A stretch of 64,000 nt of DNA from Rhodoferax potami (GCF_032193805.1 NZ_JAVBIK010000001.1:2811001-2875000), one strand, 5' to 3'. Shown: positions 1 to 8,764, counted from the stretch's first letter. Notes: generated from the sequence alone by a model not told the origin. Program-made: numbers and translations.

Positions 1-1
1 T

Positions 2-322
2 GCAAGGGGGGTGGAGATCTGTGAATACATGCCCGGTTTTTTGCATGCCAAGGTAGCGGTGGTCGACGGAGTGTGGGCTACCGTTGGGTCGTCCAATCTC
101 GATCCCTTGAGCTTGCTTCTGGCGAGAGAAGCCAATGTGGTGGTGCACGACGAAAAGTTTGCAGGCCGCTTGTCCGGCGCCCTGGAGCAGGTGATTCAGG
201 GTCATACCCGGCCTTGGGATCTGACGGCAGATGCCCGTCGCCCTTGGTTCGAACGGGTGTTTGATCGTCTGGCCTACGGGGTGATGCGACTGATCTTGCT
301 ATTTAGTGGGCGGCGCTATTAA
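2..322 (+). CDS. Cardiolipin synthase / phospholipase D family protein, C-terminal part
   Basis: The gene begins before the window; codons are in frame from base 2. The visible 106 residues contain the second HKD phospholipase D signature, HAK...D followed by GSSNLD, which transfers phosphatidyl groups in cardiolipin synthases of the Cls/ClsB type. After the motif comes the usual C-terminal stretch (DPLSLLLAREANVVV) and a short hydrophobic end (LAYGVMRLILLFSGRRY). The ClsB subtype is an inference because the first HKD motif and any N-terminal membrane segments lie outside the window. It is followed by about 80 bp of AT-rich DNA before folE. Confidence 0.8.
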   Translation, partial: ARGVEICEYMPGFLHAKVAVVDGVWATVGSSNLDPLSLLLAREANVVVHDEKFAGRLSGALEQVIQGHTRPWDLTADARRPWFERVFDRLAYGVMRLILLFSGRRY

Positions 323-406
323 ATATATAGCGCTTGGCGCAATGTTTATAAGGGCCTTTTGCTAAAAACATTAAAAGTCAATCACTGGTACCATGGCGAG
401 ACTTTC

Positions 407-1126
407 ATGACATCAAAATCCCCTATGAGCTCTACAGACGCGCTGGAAGGAACTCCGCTTTCCACCCAAATCCGCCAACGATTGAAAGCCGCCCGCAAGC
501 GCTTTCACGCAAACGACAACATTTCTGAATTCATTCAGCCCGGCGAGCTCGAGACTCTGCTGGATGAGGTCGAAGTGCAAATGCGCGGTGTGTTGAACAG
601 CTTGGTGATTGACATTGAAAATGACCACAACACCGACAACACCGCGCGGCGTGTGGCCAAGATGTATCTTAATGAGGTGTTTCGTGGCCGTTATGTGCCG
701 GCGCCCACGATCACTGAATTCCCCAACGTCGGTCACCTCAATGAGTTGATGATCGTCGGCCCCATTACGGTTCGCAGTGCATGCAGCCACCACTTTTGCC
801 CGGTGATCGGAAAAATCTGGATCGGTGTGATGCCCAATGAGCACACCAATGTGATCGGTTTGTCCAAATACGCGCGCTTGGCCGAGTGGATCATGGGGCG
901 TCCCCAGATCCAGGAAGAGGCTGTGGTGCAACTCGCCGACCTGATCCAGGAAAAGACCCAGCCCGATGGCTTGGCCATCGTGATGGAAGCCAGCCACTAT
1001 TGCATGGCTTGGCGCGGCGTCAAGGACATGGACAGCAAAATGATCAACTCAGTCATGCGCGGAGTCTTCTTGAAAGACCCAAACCTGCGTCGTGAATTTC
1101 TCTCCCTCATTCCCCAGAAAGGCTAA
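407..1126 (+). CDS. folE: GTP cyclohydrolase I
   Basis: FolE converts GTP to 7,8-dihydroneopterin triphosphate, the first step of folate/pterin synthesis in the cytosol. The start at 407 gives 239 aa; an upstream in-frame extension to 359 is possible but lacks a ribosome site. Visible zinc ligands are C126 and H129 (in CSHH) and C199 (HYCMAWRGV); the GLSK motif (S153, K154) and R157 match GTP phosphate-binding residues. The usual CEHH is CSHH here, a variant of the common form. The N-terminal 50 residues are longer than in E. coli FolE. The stop is 4 bp before the BLUF gene, so the two are probably co-transcribed. Identity is firm; the functional meaning of the CSHH variant is unknown. Confidence 0.93.
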   Translation: MTSKSPMSSTDALEGTPLSTQIRQRLKAARKRFHANDNISEFIQPGELETLLDEVEVQMRGVLNSLVIDIENDHNTDNTARRVAKMYLNEVFRGRYVPAPTITEFPNVGHLNELMIVGPITVRSACSHHFCPVIGKIWIGVMPNEHTNVIGLSKYARLAEWIMGRPQIQEEAVVQLADLIQEKTQPDGLAIVMEASHYCMAWRGVKDMDSKMINSVMRGVFLKDPNLRREFLSLIPQKG

Positions 1127-1130
1127 TGCC

Positions 1131-1553
1131 ATGTTGGTTCGTTTGCTTTACGCCAGCCGCGCGATTGACTCTAATCCCGATGCGATTGAGGCCATCCTTT
1201 CACAGTCGCGCAACTACAACCCGACGTGTGGCATTACCGGCATCCTGTGCTACGGGGGCGGTATTTTCTTGCAGGCCATTGAAGGCGGGCGCATGGCCGT
1301 CAGTGAGTTATATGGCCATATCCAAAAAGACACCCGTCACAAAGACGTCGTGTTGCTGCACTACGAGGAAATCACGGAGCGCCGCTTCGGTGGTTGGACG
1401 ATGGGACAGGTCAATATGTCCAAAATCAACACCAACATTCTGCTGAAGTACGCAGAGCGTCCAGAGTTGGACCCTTACTCGGTGTCTGGCAAAGTGTCTT
1501 TGGCACTTTTGGAAGAGCTCATGGCCACGGCCTCCATCATCGGGCGTGCTTGA
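1131..1553 (+). CDS. BLUF-domain blue-light photoreceptor, single domain
   Basis: A 140-aa protein consisting of little more than a BLUF domain, which binds FAD and responds to blue light by a hydrogen-bond switch. Key positions are present: Y7 (RLLYASR), N30, the GITGIL motif, Q48 (IFLQAIEG), W89 and M91 (GGWTMGQ). About 40 residues follow the core, likely the C-terminal helices. There is no fused output domain, so signalling must go through a partner protein. The start at 1131 is preceded by AGAAAGG at a good distance; the longer frame from 1092 would overlap folE. Placement directly behind folE suggests a shared transcript and possibly light control of pterin supply, which is inference. 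Confidence 0.9.
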   Translation: MLVRLLYASRAIDSNPDAIEAILSQSRNYNPTCGITGILCYGGGIFLQAIEGGRMAVSELYGHIQKDTRHKDVVLLHYEEITERRFGGWTMGQVNMSKINTNILLKYAERPELDPYSVSGKVSLALLEELMATASIIGRA

Positions 1554-1764
1554 CTCCCGGTTGACGCTGGACAGGCCTGGGGTGGGCTTGTCGCGGTGTT
1601 GCATCGACCTGTTGGGATGCCAGCAACTGAGCTAGCCTGAGGGCATCTCACATATTCGCTTGATGTAGTTGGGCAAAGGCGTGGGCCGCTGCCCGGCTAC
1701 CGCACTTGCCGGCCTTTCTACTTTCTAAATACTCAAGGGTGCAGTTGATAGCTCCGGGGTTCCT

Positions 1765-2601
1765 ATGGGTGTACTGATCGGTTGTGATTTTTCCAGTAGC
1801 CCAACCAAGCGCAAAGGTATCGTGTGCGCCAAGGGGGCACAGGCCGGCGGTCGGTTGGTACTGCAGGGTTTGGAGAAACTCGCGTCTCTGGATGAGTTTT
1901 CCGCTTACCTTGAGAGTGAGCCGTCGTGGCTTGGTGCCTTCGATTTGCCCTTTGGCTTGCCGCGTGAGCTGGTCGTGGCAATGGGTTGGCCTCGGGATTG
2001 GGAAGCCTGCATAAGGCATTACGCAGCCTTGGGTCGCGATGACATCCGTACAGCTTTTGCTGCGTTTTGCGATGCGCGCCCTGCGGGTGGCAAGTTTGCC
2101 CACCGCGCGACCGACTTTCCCGCGCAGTCCAGCCCCTCCATGAAGTGGGTCAACCCACCCGTAGCATTCATGCTGCATGCCGGCGTACCCCGTCTGATGG
2201 CTGCCAACGCGTATTTCCCGGGCTTGCAAATACGGCCAACAAGGCCAGATGCCGATCTTCGGGTTGCGTTGGAGGCTTACCCCGGCTTGATCGCAAAAGC
2301 AGTGTTGGGGAGCCGAAGCTACAAGAGTGATGAAAAAGCCAAGCAAACACCTGAACGGTTGATTGCCCGCAAAGACCTGGTCAACGCGCTCGAAATGGGT
2401 CAGACCCGATGGGGCGTTCGTCTCAAGTTGAGCCACGCCCAGCGTGACGCTCTGGTGGATGACCCTAGCGGAGACAGCTTGGATGCTGTGCTTTGCCTGG
2501 TGTTAGCCGCTTGGGCAGAGCTGCGCCATATAGCGGGGGCGCCGCTTTATGGCTTGCCGCCCACCATGGATCCACTGGAAGGCTGGATAGTCTCAGCCTA
2601 G
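1765..2601 (+). CDS. DUF429 family protein (predicted RNase H-fold nuclease)
   Basis: The 278-aa product begins MGVLIGCDFSSSPTKRKG, with an early Asp in a short strand as in RNase H-like folds, and has the DUF429 pattern GAFDLPFGLPRELV and, near the C-terminus, GDSLDAVLCLVLAAW with conserved Asp residues. DUF429 members have been predicted to be nucleases, but no reaction is established. It stands alone: 211 bp separate it from the BLUF gene, a stretch in which I see no gene or clear structured element, and it converges with the minus-strand ATPase gene, 23 bp away. Family assignment is by motif recognition. Confidence 0.75.
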   Translation: MGVLIGCDFSSSPTKRKGIVCAKGAQAGGRLVLQGLEKLASLDEFSAYLESEPSWLGAFDLPFGLPRELVVAMGWPRDWEACIRHYAALGRDDIRTAFAAFCDARPAGGKFAHRATDFPAQSSPSMKWVNPPVAFMLHAGVPRLMAANAYFPGLQIRPTRPDADLRVALEAYPGLIAKAVLGSRSYKSDEKAKQTPERLIARKDLVNALEMGQTRWGVRLKLSHAQRDALVDDPSGDSLDAVLCLVLAAWAELRHIAGAPLYGLPPTMDPLEGWIVSA

Positions 2602-2624
2602 GTAGTGCCAGGCCAGCGCAAGTC

Positions 2625-3461
2625 TTATTCGGCTTTGAGACCCACCGTTTCTTCGACTTTGACTGCCAGCTGAGAAATTGCAAGCGCAGCGGGGCTGCCG
2701 GGCATGGCTTGTAGCAACAGCTGGCGTCGCATGATTGCTTGGCGTACTGCAGGGTCCGCTGGGATGTCTCCCATGTGAACCAATTTCACGTGTTTACCCG
2801 TGTCGGTGGTGACAAAACGATCCAACACCTGCTGCAGTTGGGTGGTTATCGCGCGCCCATCGCCCAAGCGGGCGGTCTGGTTGATGACAAGACGAATGGT
2901 CTGTCGTTTCTGCTGCCCCACCAGTACCTTGATAGTGGCATAGGCATCTGTGAGGGAGGTAGGTTCCGGAGTAGCTACTACCATCACTTCCGCAGCAAGA
3001 GAGACTGCGAACAACACCACGTCAGAAATCCCGGCGCCGGTATCGAGAATGACAACGTCGTAATGCGGTACCAAGCCATTCATGATCCGCAGGAAGTCGC
3101 CGCGTACCTCGGGTGTGAGACGTGAGTACTCCACCATCCCCGATCCAGCCAGCAGCACTGAGAAGCCTCCGGGGGCACGAATGATGGCCTCTTCCAATTT
3201 CGCTTTGCCGGTGAACACATCGTGCAAGGTGATTTTGGGGTAAAGGTTTAAAACCACATCCAAGTTGGCGAGACCGAGATCGGCATCGAGCACCAAGACC
3301 CGCTGGCCTCGTTTGGCCATGGCTGCAGCCAAGTTGGCAGATACAAATGTTTTACCGACGCCGCCTTTACCGCTGGTAACCGCGATGACTTTGCCAGATG
3401 GTTGCGTCGGCAACCCGGTGTTGCCCTCGGCAGAATGGGGTGGGTTTAATACGTCAGACAT
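2625..3461 (-). CDS. MinD/ParA-family ATPase (FlhG-like)
   Basis: A 278-aa deviant-Walker ATPase. The P-loop SGKGGVGKT lies near residues 30-38, followed by DADLGLANLD and VILDTGAG (Walker B), the arrangement of MinD/FlhG/ParA proteins that act as membrane or polar positioning switches. The FlhG-like assignment (flagellar number or placement) rests on the DLGLANLDV motif and length; no flagellar genes are visible. Its ATG overlaps the stop of the upstream diguanylate cyclase gene by one base (TGATG), indicating translational coupling. An amphipathic C-terminal membrane helix typical of MinD is not obvious. It could also be a general ParA-like protein. Confidence 0.8.
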   Translation of the reverse strand: MSDVLNPPHSAEGNTGLPTQPSGKVIAVTSGKGGVGKTFVSANLAAAMAKRGQRVLVLDADLGLANLDVVLNLYPKITLHDVFTGKAKLEEAIIRAPGGFSVLLAGSGMVEYSRLTPEVRGDFLRIMNGLVPHYDVVILDTGAGISDVVLFAVSLAAEVMVVATPEPTSLTDAYATIKVLVGQQKRQTIRLVINQTARLGDGRAITTQLQQVLDRFVTTDTGKHVKLVHMGDIPADPAVRQAIMRRQLLLQAMPGSPAALAISQLAVKVEETVGLKAE

Positions 3462-4255
3462 CAGAATACCCTCTGCATGGGGCCTGCACCCGTATTGTTG
3501 GGTGGTTCATTTGAAACGCTTTCAATCCACGCGGGATCACCCAAAGACAGGTGACCGAACAAGAGATTTTTTTCTTCGGCACTGACATAGATCTCTTGTT
3601 GTTGGTCGAGGAAGATACGGTTGCGCCCCTCTTTTTTTGCCCGATAGAGTTGCAAATCGGCGCGCTCCGACCACAGTGCGCCCGTAGATCGCACCCATTC
3701 AGGTGCGTATGCACCACCAATACTGACGGTCACTTTGATACTCAGGCCGGGAGCAATTTGAATGGACAGATTTTCAATTTGTGCCCTGATCCGCTCCGCA
3801 ACGACCTTGCCGTAACCTGTGTGGCAACTCGGCAGCATGACAGAAAACTCTTCTCCGCCCAATCTGGCGACCGTATCCATCGGCCGGACACATCCAGTCA
3901 GAGTTTTGGCAATGACTTGGAGCACTCGGTCGCCAGCCTGGTGGCCGTAAGTGTCGTTCACCTTTTTGAAGTGATCAATGTCGAGCATCAACAACAGTGC
4001 GGGCTCCCCTGAGCGGGCCACCACATCAATAGACCGCTCCAGAACCCCCGAGAAATGGCGCCGATTCGCCAGTCCGGTCAGTGGATCTCTCAGGGACAGC
4101 TCGCACAGGCCATCGATAACGGCCTGCAAATAAGCTTCAGGGGAGTCCACTGCTGAGGGAAGTGACACGGTGTTGTCGTGCTCCAAAAGCGCTCGTGCGT
4201 TCTCTAGCCGCAAATGATGCAGCTGTAAGGCAGGGGAGGGGTTTTGTTTTTCCAC
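3461..4255 (-). CDS. Diguanylate cyclase, GGDEF domain
   Basis: A 264-aa protein making cyclic di-GMP from two GTP. The GGDEF domain runs from about residue 53 (LRDPLTGLANRR) to about 225; the active-site motif is GGEEF (133-137) and the product-inhibition I-site RPMD (124-127) sits the normal five residues upstream. The metal-binding DIDHFKKVND is intact, so it should be active and feedback-inhibited. The first 50 residues show no membrane segment, so it is cytosolic. A tail of about 35 residues follows the domain. It is coupled to the FlhG-like ATPase gene, suggesting a role in motility or cell polarity. Confidence 0.9.
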   Translation of the reverse strand: MEKQNPSPALQLHHLRLENARALLEHDNTVSLPSAVDSPEAYLQAVIDGLCELSLRDPLTGLANRRHFSGVLERSIDVVARSGEPALLLMLDIDHFKKVNDTYGHQAGDRVLQVIAKTLTGCVRPMDTVARLGGEEFSVMLPSCHTGYGKVVAERIRAQIENLSIQIAPGLSIKVTVSIGGAYAPEWVRSTGALWSERADLQLYRAKKEGRNRIFLDQQQEIYVSAEEKNLLFGHLSLGDPAWIESVSNEPPNNTGAGPMQRVF

Positions 4256-4353
4256 GATCAGGTTTTGGCGTGTTTCAAAGTCTAACAGGAAGCGTTGATT
4301 TCCCCGATCTCCACGGCGAACACCTTGGGGTTAAAAAGACCGGCTATCTCAGG

Positions 4354-5115
4354 CTAATTGTGGCCACTGGAGGTTCCGCAAACAGTGCAAGCGGTATTGC
4401 GGGGCAGTCGCATATCGCTCCATTCCATGGACAGTGCATCCAGCAACAAAATCCGGCCGCTCAAAGTGCCCGGAACTTGCAGCAGCAGTTTGAGCGCTTC
4501 AGCCGCTTGCATGGCACCGATGATTCCGACCAGCGGTGCAAAAACACCCATGGTGGAGCATTGAGTCGCCGGTGGCGCGTCGTCGGCTGGGAACGCGCAC
4601 GCGTAGCACGGTGCGTTATGGGTGCGATGGTCAAAGACGGTGATTTGCCCGGCAAACCGGATAGCCGCTCCTGAAACGAGTGGCACCCGATGCCGGACAC
4701 ACGCCGCATTGACTGCTTGGCGGGTTGCGAAATTGTCACTGCAGTCCAGTACCACATCCATCTGCGCCACGTGAGCCATCAGCCAGTCGGTATCGGCTCG
4801 AATTTGCAAAGGATGGACCTGGGTCAGCGGGTTTATAGCAGCAAGACTGCCGGCCGCAGAAGCCACTTTGGGTCGGCCAATCGCATCCGTTGAGTGGATG
4901 ATTTGCCGCTGCAAATTGGTCAGGTCAACAACATCGGGGTCTGTCAGTGTGATCTGACCGACTCCCGCAGCCGCAAGATACAGAGCAGCGGGGGCACCGA
5001 GTCCGCCCGCACCCACAATCAAGACATGACTGTCGCAAATCCGGGTCTGTCCTTCGATCCCGATTTCATCGAGCAAGATGTGCCGCGAATATCGCAGCAG
5101 TGCCTCGTCCTGCAT
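4354..5115 (-). CDS. moeB: HesA/MoeB/ThiF family adenylyltransferase
   Basis: A 253-aa E1-like enzyme that adenylates the C-terminal glycine of a small sulfur-carrier protein (MoaD or ThiS) for molybdopterin or thiazole synthesis. It shows the nucleotide motif GAGGLGAPAALYLA, the DxVDLTNLQRQ segment, the Arg/Lys positions around GRPKV, and paired zinc cysteines CYAC and CTVC. The Cys in TQCSTMG occupies the usual catalytic-cysteine loop. No C-terminal rhodanese domain is present. It lies 7 bp downstream of ctpA. MoeB versus ThiF cannot be decided without partner genes. Confidence 0.88.
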   Translation of the reverse strand: MQDEALLRYSRHILLDEIGIEGQTRICDSHVLIVGAGGLGAPAALYLAAAGVGQITLTDPDVVDLTNLQRQIIHSTDAIGRPKVASAAGSLAAINPLTQVHPLQIRADTDWLMAHVAQMDVVLDCSDNFATRQAVNAACVRHRVPLVSGAAIRFAGQITVFDHRTHNAPCYACAFPADDAPPATQCSTMGVFAPLVGIIGAMQAAEALKLLLQVPGTLSGRILLLDALSMEWSDMRLPRNTACTVCGTSSGHN

Positions 5116-5122
5116 CGGCGGG

Positions 5123-6559
5123 TCAGTTGTCTTTGGCTTCTTCTTTGCGTTCCACCTGGGTCTTGCTGACCAGAACAGGCTTGCCCTTCAGGTGGTTGAT
5201 GGCCTGGATCAGCTGAAAGTCTTTGTCTGAACCAAACTCAGGCACTTTACGCTCCGAGGCGGGTTTGCGTGACTCTTCCTCCAAGCGCTTCAGTGCTTCC
5301 TCACGGGCTTTTTCGCGAGCGGTGTCCTTCTTCTCTTCGCCTTGTCCGCTGGAGAGGTGCTTTTCCAAATCAGCCTCGCGCATACGCAATGCCGCGAATG
5401 GACTGCCCTCTTCGGTTTCATCCACCATCAAGTCTGGCACGATGCCTTTGGCTTGGATGGAGCGCCCGTTGGGCGTGTAATACCGTGACGTCGTGATTTT
5501 TAGACCGGTGTCAGGGCCCAAAGGCCGGAAGGTTTGCACCGAGCCTTTGCCGAATGACTGGCTACCCATGATCGTGGCGCGTTTGTGGTCTTGCAATGCG
5601 CCTGCCACGATTTCACTGGCGGATGCCGAGCCTTCATTGACCAGCACCACCACAGGTACTTTCTTCAATGCAGCAGGCAGTGTTTTCAAAGCTTCTGCAC
5701 CCGACAGGCCGCGAATATCACTGGCGGTAGCCCGCAAGACTTGCTTGCTTTCCGGAGTCTGGCCGTTGGTGGATACCACCGTCACGTTATCGGGCAAGAA
5801 AGCCGCCGACATGGCCACCGCTGCAGTCAGCAGGCCACCGGGGTCGTTGCGCAGGTCTAGCACCAAGCCTTTGATTTTCGGGTCTTGTTTGTAGATTTCG
5901 TCCACTTTCTTGGCAAAATCTTCGAAGCTGCGCTCTTGGAATTGACTGACGCGTATCCAGGCATAGCCTGGCTCCACCACTTTTCCACGGACGGATTGCT
6001 GCTTGATTTCTTCCCGAATGATCGTGACCGGGAAGGTGCGATTTTCTTCCTTGCGGAATATGGTCAGCAGCACTTTGGTATTGGGCTCGCCCCGCATCCG
6101 CTTCACGGCTTCGTTCAGGGTCAGCCCTTTGACCGCGGTGTCATCGATTTTGGTGATCAAGTCATTGGTTTTGAGGCCAGCGCGGAAAGCCGGAGATCCT
6201 TCAATGGGTGAGACGACTTTGACAAGGCCGTCTTCTTGGGTAATTTCGATGCCGACACCCACAAACTTTCCGGAGGTACCTTCCCGGAATTCTTTGAATG
6301 CCTTTTTATCGAAATACTGAGAATGAGGATCAAGACTCGCGACCATCCCAGTGATGGCGTCGGTGATCAGCTTTTTCTCGTCTACAGGTTCCACATAGTC
6401 ACTCTTGACCATTCCGAATACGGTCGCAAGCTGCTGTAGCTCTTCCAGCGGCAATGGGGCGAGTGAATTGCGCGCAACGGTTTGCAACGAAACGGTGGTG
6501 AGTGCACCAGCAACAACCCCTAATGCAACCCAGCCGGTGATTTTTAGTTTGTGACCCAT
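5123..6559 (-). CDS. ctpA: S41 family carboxy-terminal processing protease
   Basis: A 478-aa periplasmic serine protease. It has an N-terminal membrane anchor or signal (residues 7-29), a PDZ domain (GVGIEITQEDGL...SPAFRAGL, about 100-180) and the S41 catalytic core with LRNDPGGLL, the Ser motif GSASASEIV near 315 and the Lys motif GKGSVQT near 340, forming the Ser-Lys dyad. The charged tail (about 410-478, rich in E, K and R) looks flexible. It cleaves substrates from the C-terminus in envelope protein turnover. It sits between gpmA and moeB, a common order in Burkholderiales. Confidence 0.93.
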   Translation of the reverse strand: MGHKLKITGWVALGVVAGALTTVSLQTVARNSLAPLPLEELQQLATVFGMVKSDYVEPVDEKKLITDAITGMVASLDPHSQYFDKKAFKEFREGTSGKFVGVGIEITQEDGLVKVVSPIEGSPAFRAGLKTNDLITKIDDTAVKGLTLNEAVKRMRGEPNTKVLLTIFRKEENRTFPVTIIREEIKQQSVRGKVVEPGYAWIRVSQFQERSFEDFAKKVDEIYKQDPKIKGLVLDLRNDPGGLLTAAVAMSAAFLPDNVTVVSTNGQTPESKQVLRATASDIRGLSGAEALKTLPAALKKVPVVVLVNEGSASASEIVAGALQDHKRATIMGSQSFGKGSVQTFRPLGPDTGLKITTSRYYTPNGRSIQAKGIVPDLMVDETEEGSPFAALRMREADLEKHLSSGQGEEKKDTAREKAREEALKRLEEESRKPASERKVPEFGSDKDFQLIQAINHLKGKPVLVSKTQVERKEEAKDN

Positions 6560-6629
6560 AGTTTTTCCTGTGTCGTCTCAATATACACCTTGGAGTTGCA
6601 ACCCTCGTACCAGTTCCGCGAAGACCTGC

Positions 6630-6655
6630 AAAAACGCCCGCGGTAGCGGGCGTTT
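6630..6655 (-). terminator. Rho-independent terminator downstream of gpmA
   Basis: A perfect 10-bp stem (6632-6641 with 6646-6655) with a 4-base loop; read on the minus strand it ends in a run of U residues. It lies 19 bp past the gpmA stop, so it probably ends or attenuates that transcript before ctpA. Confidence 0.8.
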
Positions 6656-6673
6656 AGTGAGAATCTCCGGGGA

Positions 6674-7417
6674 TCAGGCCTTGCCCTGGGATGCAACTGC
6701 TGCCGCTGCCTTGGCTGCTGCCTCCGCATCGCCGAGGTAGTAGTGGCGAATCGGCTTGAGGTTTTCGTCGAGCTCGTAAACCAATGGAATGCCATTGGGG
6801 ACGTTGACGCCGACGATGTCATCGTCAGAAATGTTGTCCAAGTACTTGATCAATGCGCGGATCGAGTTGCCGTGCGCTGCCAGCACGATGCGCTTGCCTG
6901 CCTTGATGGCAGGGGCAATCGATTCATTCCAGAAGGGAATTACACGGTCTACCGCGTCTTTCAAGCATTCTGTGAGCGGGATTTGTTCCGCAGGGAGCTT
7001 GGCGTAGCGGATATCTGAGCGTTCGCTGCGGGGGTCTGTGGCCTCCAGCGCAGGTGGCGGGGTGTCGTAGCTTCGGCGCCATACCAAGACTTGCGCGTCG
7101 CCGTACTGTTTGGCCATATCGGTTTTGTTCAAACCCTGCAAGGCGCCGTAGTGGCGTTCATTCAGGCGCCAGCTGTGCACGACCGGCAGCCATGTGCGGT
7201 CCATTTCATCGAGTGTGTGCCACAAAGTGCGGATGGCGCGCTTGAGCACGCTGGTGTAGGCTACATCGAATTCATACCCCTCAGCTTTGAGCAGTCGCCC
7301 TGCATTTTTGGCTTGTTCAACCCCGGTAGGTGTGAGGTCTACATCGGTCCATCCGGTGAAGCGATTTTCAAGATTCCAAGTGGATTCGCCGTGGCGTACG
7401 AGGACTAATTTGTACAT
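6674..7417 (-). CDS. gpmA: 2,3-bisphosphoglycerate-dependent phosphoglycerate mutase
   Basis: The 247-aa enzyme interconverts 3- and 2-phosphoglycerate in glycolysis and gluconeogenesis. The phosphohistidine motif VRHGEST is at residues 7-13 (H9), with the catalytic second histidine in [10 protein letters not shown] and the substrate-binding RHYG and [10 protein letters not shown] segments. The C-terminus ends in an Ala-rich tail ([17 protein letters not shown]). It is divergent from the rhodanese gene across 104 bp and is followed by a strong terminator. Confidence 0.95.
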   Translation of the reverse strand: MYKLVLVRHGESTWNLENRFTGWTDVDLTPTGVEQAKNAGRLLKAEGYEFDVAYTSVLKRAIRTLWHTLDEMDRTWLPVVHSWRLNERHYGALQGLNKTDMAKQYGDAQVLVWRRSYDTPPPALEATDPRSERSDIRYAKLPAEQIPLTECLKDAVDRVIPFWNESIAPAIKAGKRIVLAAHGNSIRALIKYLDNISDDDIVGVNVPNGIPLVYELDENLKPIRHYYLGDAEAAAKAAAAVASQGKA

Positions 7418-7521
7418 GGGTGTGCGTTCAAACGTTGATAAAACCGGCCGGAGTGTCCGTCAGCTGGAGGAGCTCCATTCTAAAATGGCGTCTCCGAGCC
7501 AAGTAACCAAGAAGGAACAAA

Positions 7522-7929
7522 GTGAAATTTTTTATCGATAACTGGATGCTGATCGCGATCGCACTGTCGTCTGGCGGCTTGCTGCTGTGGCCCGTGTTCC
7601 AGGGCGCGACTGCAGTGGGCATTGACTCCGGCAAGGCCATTCAGTTGATTAACCGTGAAAAAGCCAATGTGGTGGATGTGTCTGACGCTGCCGAGTTTGC
7701 TGCCGGTCATATCGTTGGTTCCAAGAATCTCCCGCTCGCTGACTTGGAGGCGAAGCTCGCAGGCGCCGTGAAAAACAAAGGCTTGCCCTTGGTGCTGGTT
7801 TGCCAAAGTGGCGCGCGCTCTGCCAAGGCAGTCAACATTGCCAAGAAACTGGGTTACGAGCAGGCCCAATCGATGCAGGGTGGGCTGAAAGCGTGGAAAT
7901 TGGCTAACCTTCCAGTTGAAAAAGCCTGA
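7522..7929 (+). CDS. Membrane-anchored rhodanese-like protein (YibN type)
   Basis: A 135-aa protein with one N-terminal transmembrane segment (FIDNWMLIAIALSSGGLLLWPV, about 4-25) followed by a rhodanese domain. The active-site loop is CQSGARS with its catalytic Cys, preceded by the DVSDAAEFAAGHIVGSKN strand-loop. It probably transfers sulfane sulfur at the membrane surface, but the physiological acceptor is unknown. It heads the run rhodanese-grxC-secB-gpsA, widely conserved in proteobacteria next to secB. Confidence 0.88.
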   Translation: MKFFIDNWMLIAIALSSGGLLLWPVFQGATAVGIDSGKAIQLINREKANVVDVSDAAEFAAGHIVGSKNLPLADLEAKLAGAVKNKGLPLVLVCQSGARSAKAVNIAKKLGYEQAQSMQGGLKAWKLANLPVEKA

Positions 7930-7960
7930 TCCGGGCTGACGATCTAAAGGAATGAGCTCC

Positions 7961-8224
7961 ATGCAAGCCGTGAAGATGTACACCACCGCTGTCTGCCCTT
8001 ACTGTGTGCAGGCCAAGCGCATTTTGAAATCCAAAGGCGTTGACACGATCGAAGAGATTCGAGTCGACGCCAACCCCGATGAGCGCATGAAAATGATGGA
8101 GCTCACCGGACGACGCACGGTGCCCCAAATTTTCATTGGGGATACCCACGTGGGCGGTTGCGACGATTTGATGGCGCTGGACAGCAGCGGCGGCTTGCTG
8201 CCTTTGTTGGGCGCTGTAGCCTGA
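7961..8224 (+). CDS. grxC: Glutaredoxin 3
   Basis: An 87-aa dithiol glutaredoxin with active site CPYC (C12, C15), the TVPQIFIG cis-Pro segment and the GGCDD motif that binds glutathione. It reduces disulfides and glutathione adducts in the cytosol. The start at 7961 is chosen because AAAGGA lies nine bases upstream; the in-frame ATG at 7952 abuts that site and would not be used. It lies 31 bp after the rhodanese gene and before a hairpin terminator. Confidence 0.95.
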   Translation: MQAVKMYTTAVCPYCVQAKRILKSKGVDTIEEIRVDANPDERMKMMELTGRRTVPQIFIGDTHVGGCDDLMALDSSGGLLPLLGAVA

Positions 8225-8256
8225 CATAATTCTCACCAACGAATTCTGTTTTCGTA

Positions 8257-8290
8257 GCCCGTCGGCGTTGTGCCGGCGGGCTTCTGTTTA
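8257..8290 (+). terminator. Hairpin terminator between grxC and secB
   Basis: A 10-bp GC-rich stem (8257-8266 with 8272-8281, one G-U pair) and 5-base loop, followed by a T-rich tract ending at 8290. It probably causes partial termination, since secB starts 19 bp later. Confidence 0.65.
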
Positions 8291-8308
8291 TCTAGAGAGA
8301 CCTCAGAC

Positions 8309-8764
8309 ATGGCTGACCAAGATCCCGTTTTCCAGATTCAACGCGTCTACCTCAAGGAGGCGTCGTTGGAGCAACCCAACTCTCCTGCGATTCTGTTAGA
8401 GCAAGAGCAGCCATCCGTAGACATCCAGCTCGGCGTTGAGGCAGCTCCTGTCGCAGACGGCGTTTACGAAGTGTGTGTGACGGCTACCGTGCAGACCAAA
8501 ATCAAAGATAAAACCGTTTTCTTGGTAGAAGCCAAGCAGGCCGGAATTTTTGAAATTCGCAACCTCGGCCAGGAACAACTGAGCCAGATCATGGGTATTG
8601 CTTGCCCGCAAATCGTGTACCCCTACTTGCGCGGTAACGTGGCGGACTTGATTCAACGCGGTGGTTTCCCACCGGTCCACCTCTCGGAAATCAACTTCCA
8701 GGCCATGTACGAGCAGCAGCAAATGGAAGCTGCAGGCGCTGCTGCGGGCACTTTGCCGCAATAA
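8309..8764 (+). CDS. secB: Protein-export chaperone SecB
   Basis: A 151-aa cytosolic chaperone that keeps precursor proteins unfolded and hands them to SecA. The sequence shows the family core ([52 protein letters not shown] and [10 protein letters not shown]). The start MADQDP at 8309 is chosen over the upstream in-frame codon at 8270, which lies inside the preceding hairpin. A further stem-loop follows the stop and gpsA begins 54 bp later. Confidence 0.96.
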   Translation: MADQDPVFQIQRVYLKEASLEQPNSPAILLEQEQPSVDIQLGVEAAPVADGVYEVCVTATVQTKIKDKTVFLVEAKQAGIFEIRNLGQEQLSQIMGIACPQIVYPYLRGNVADLIQRGGFPPVHLSEINFQAMYEQQQMEAAGAAAGTLPQ

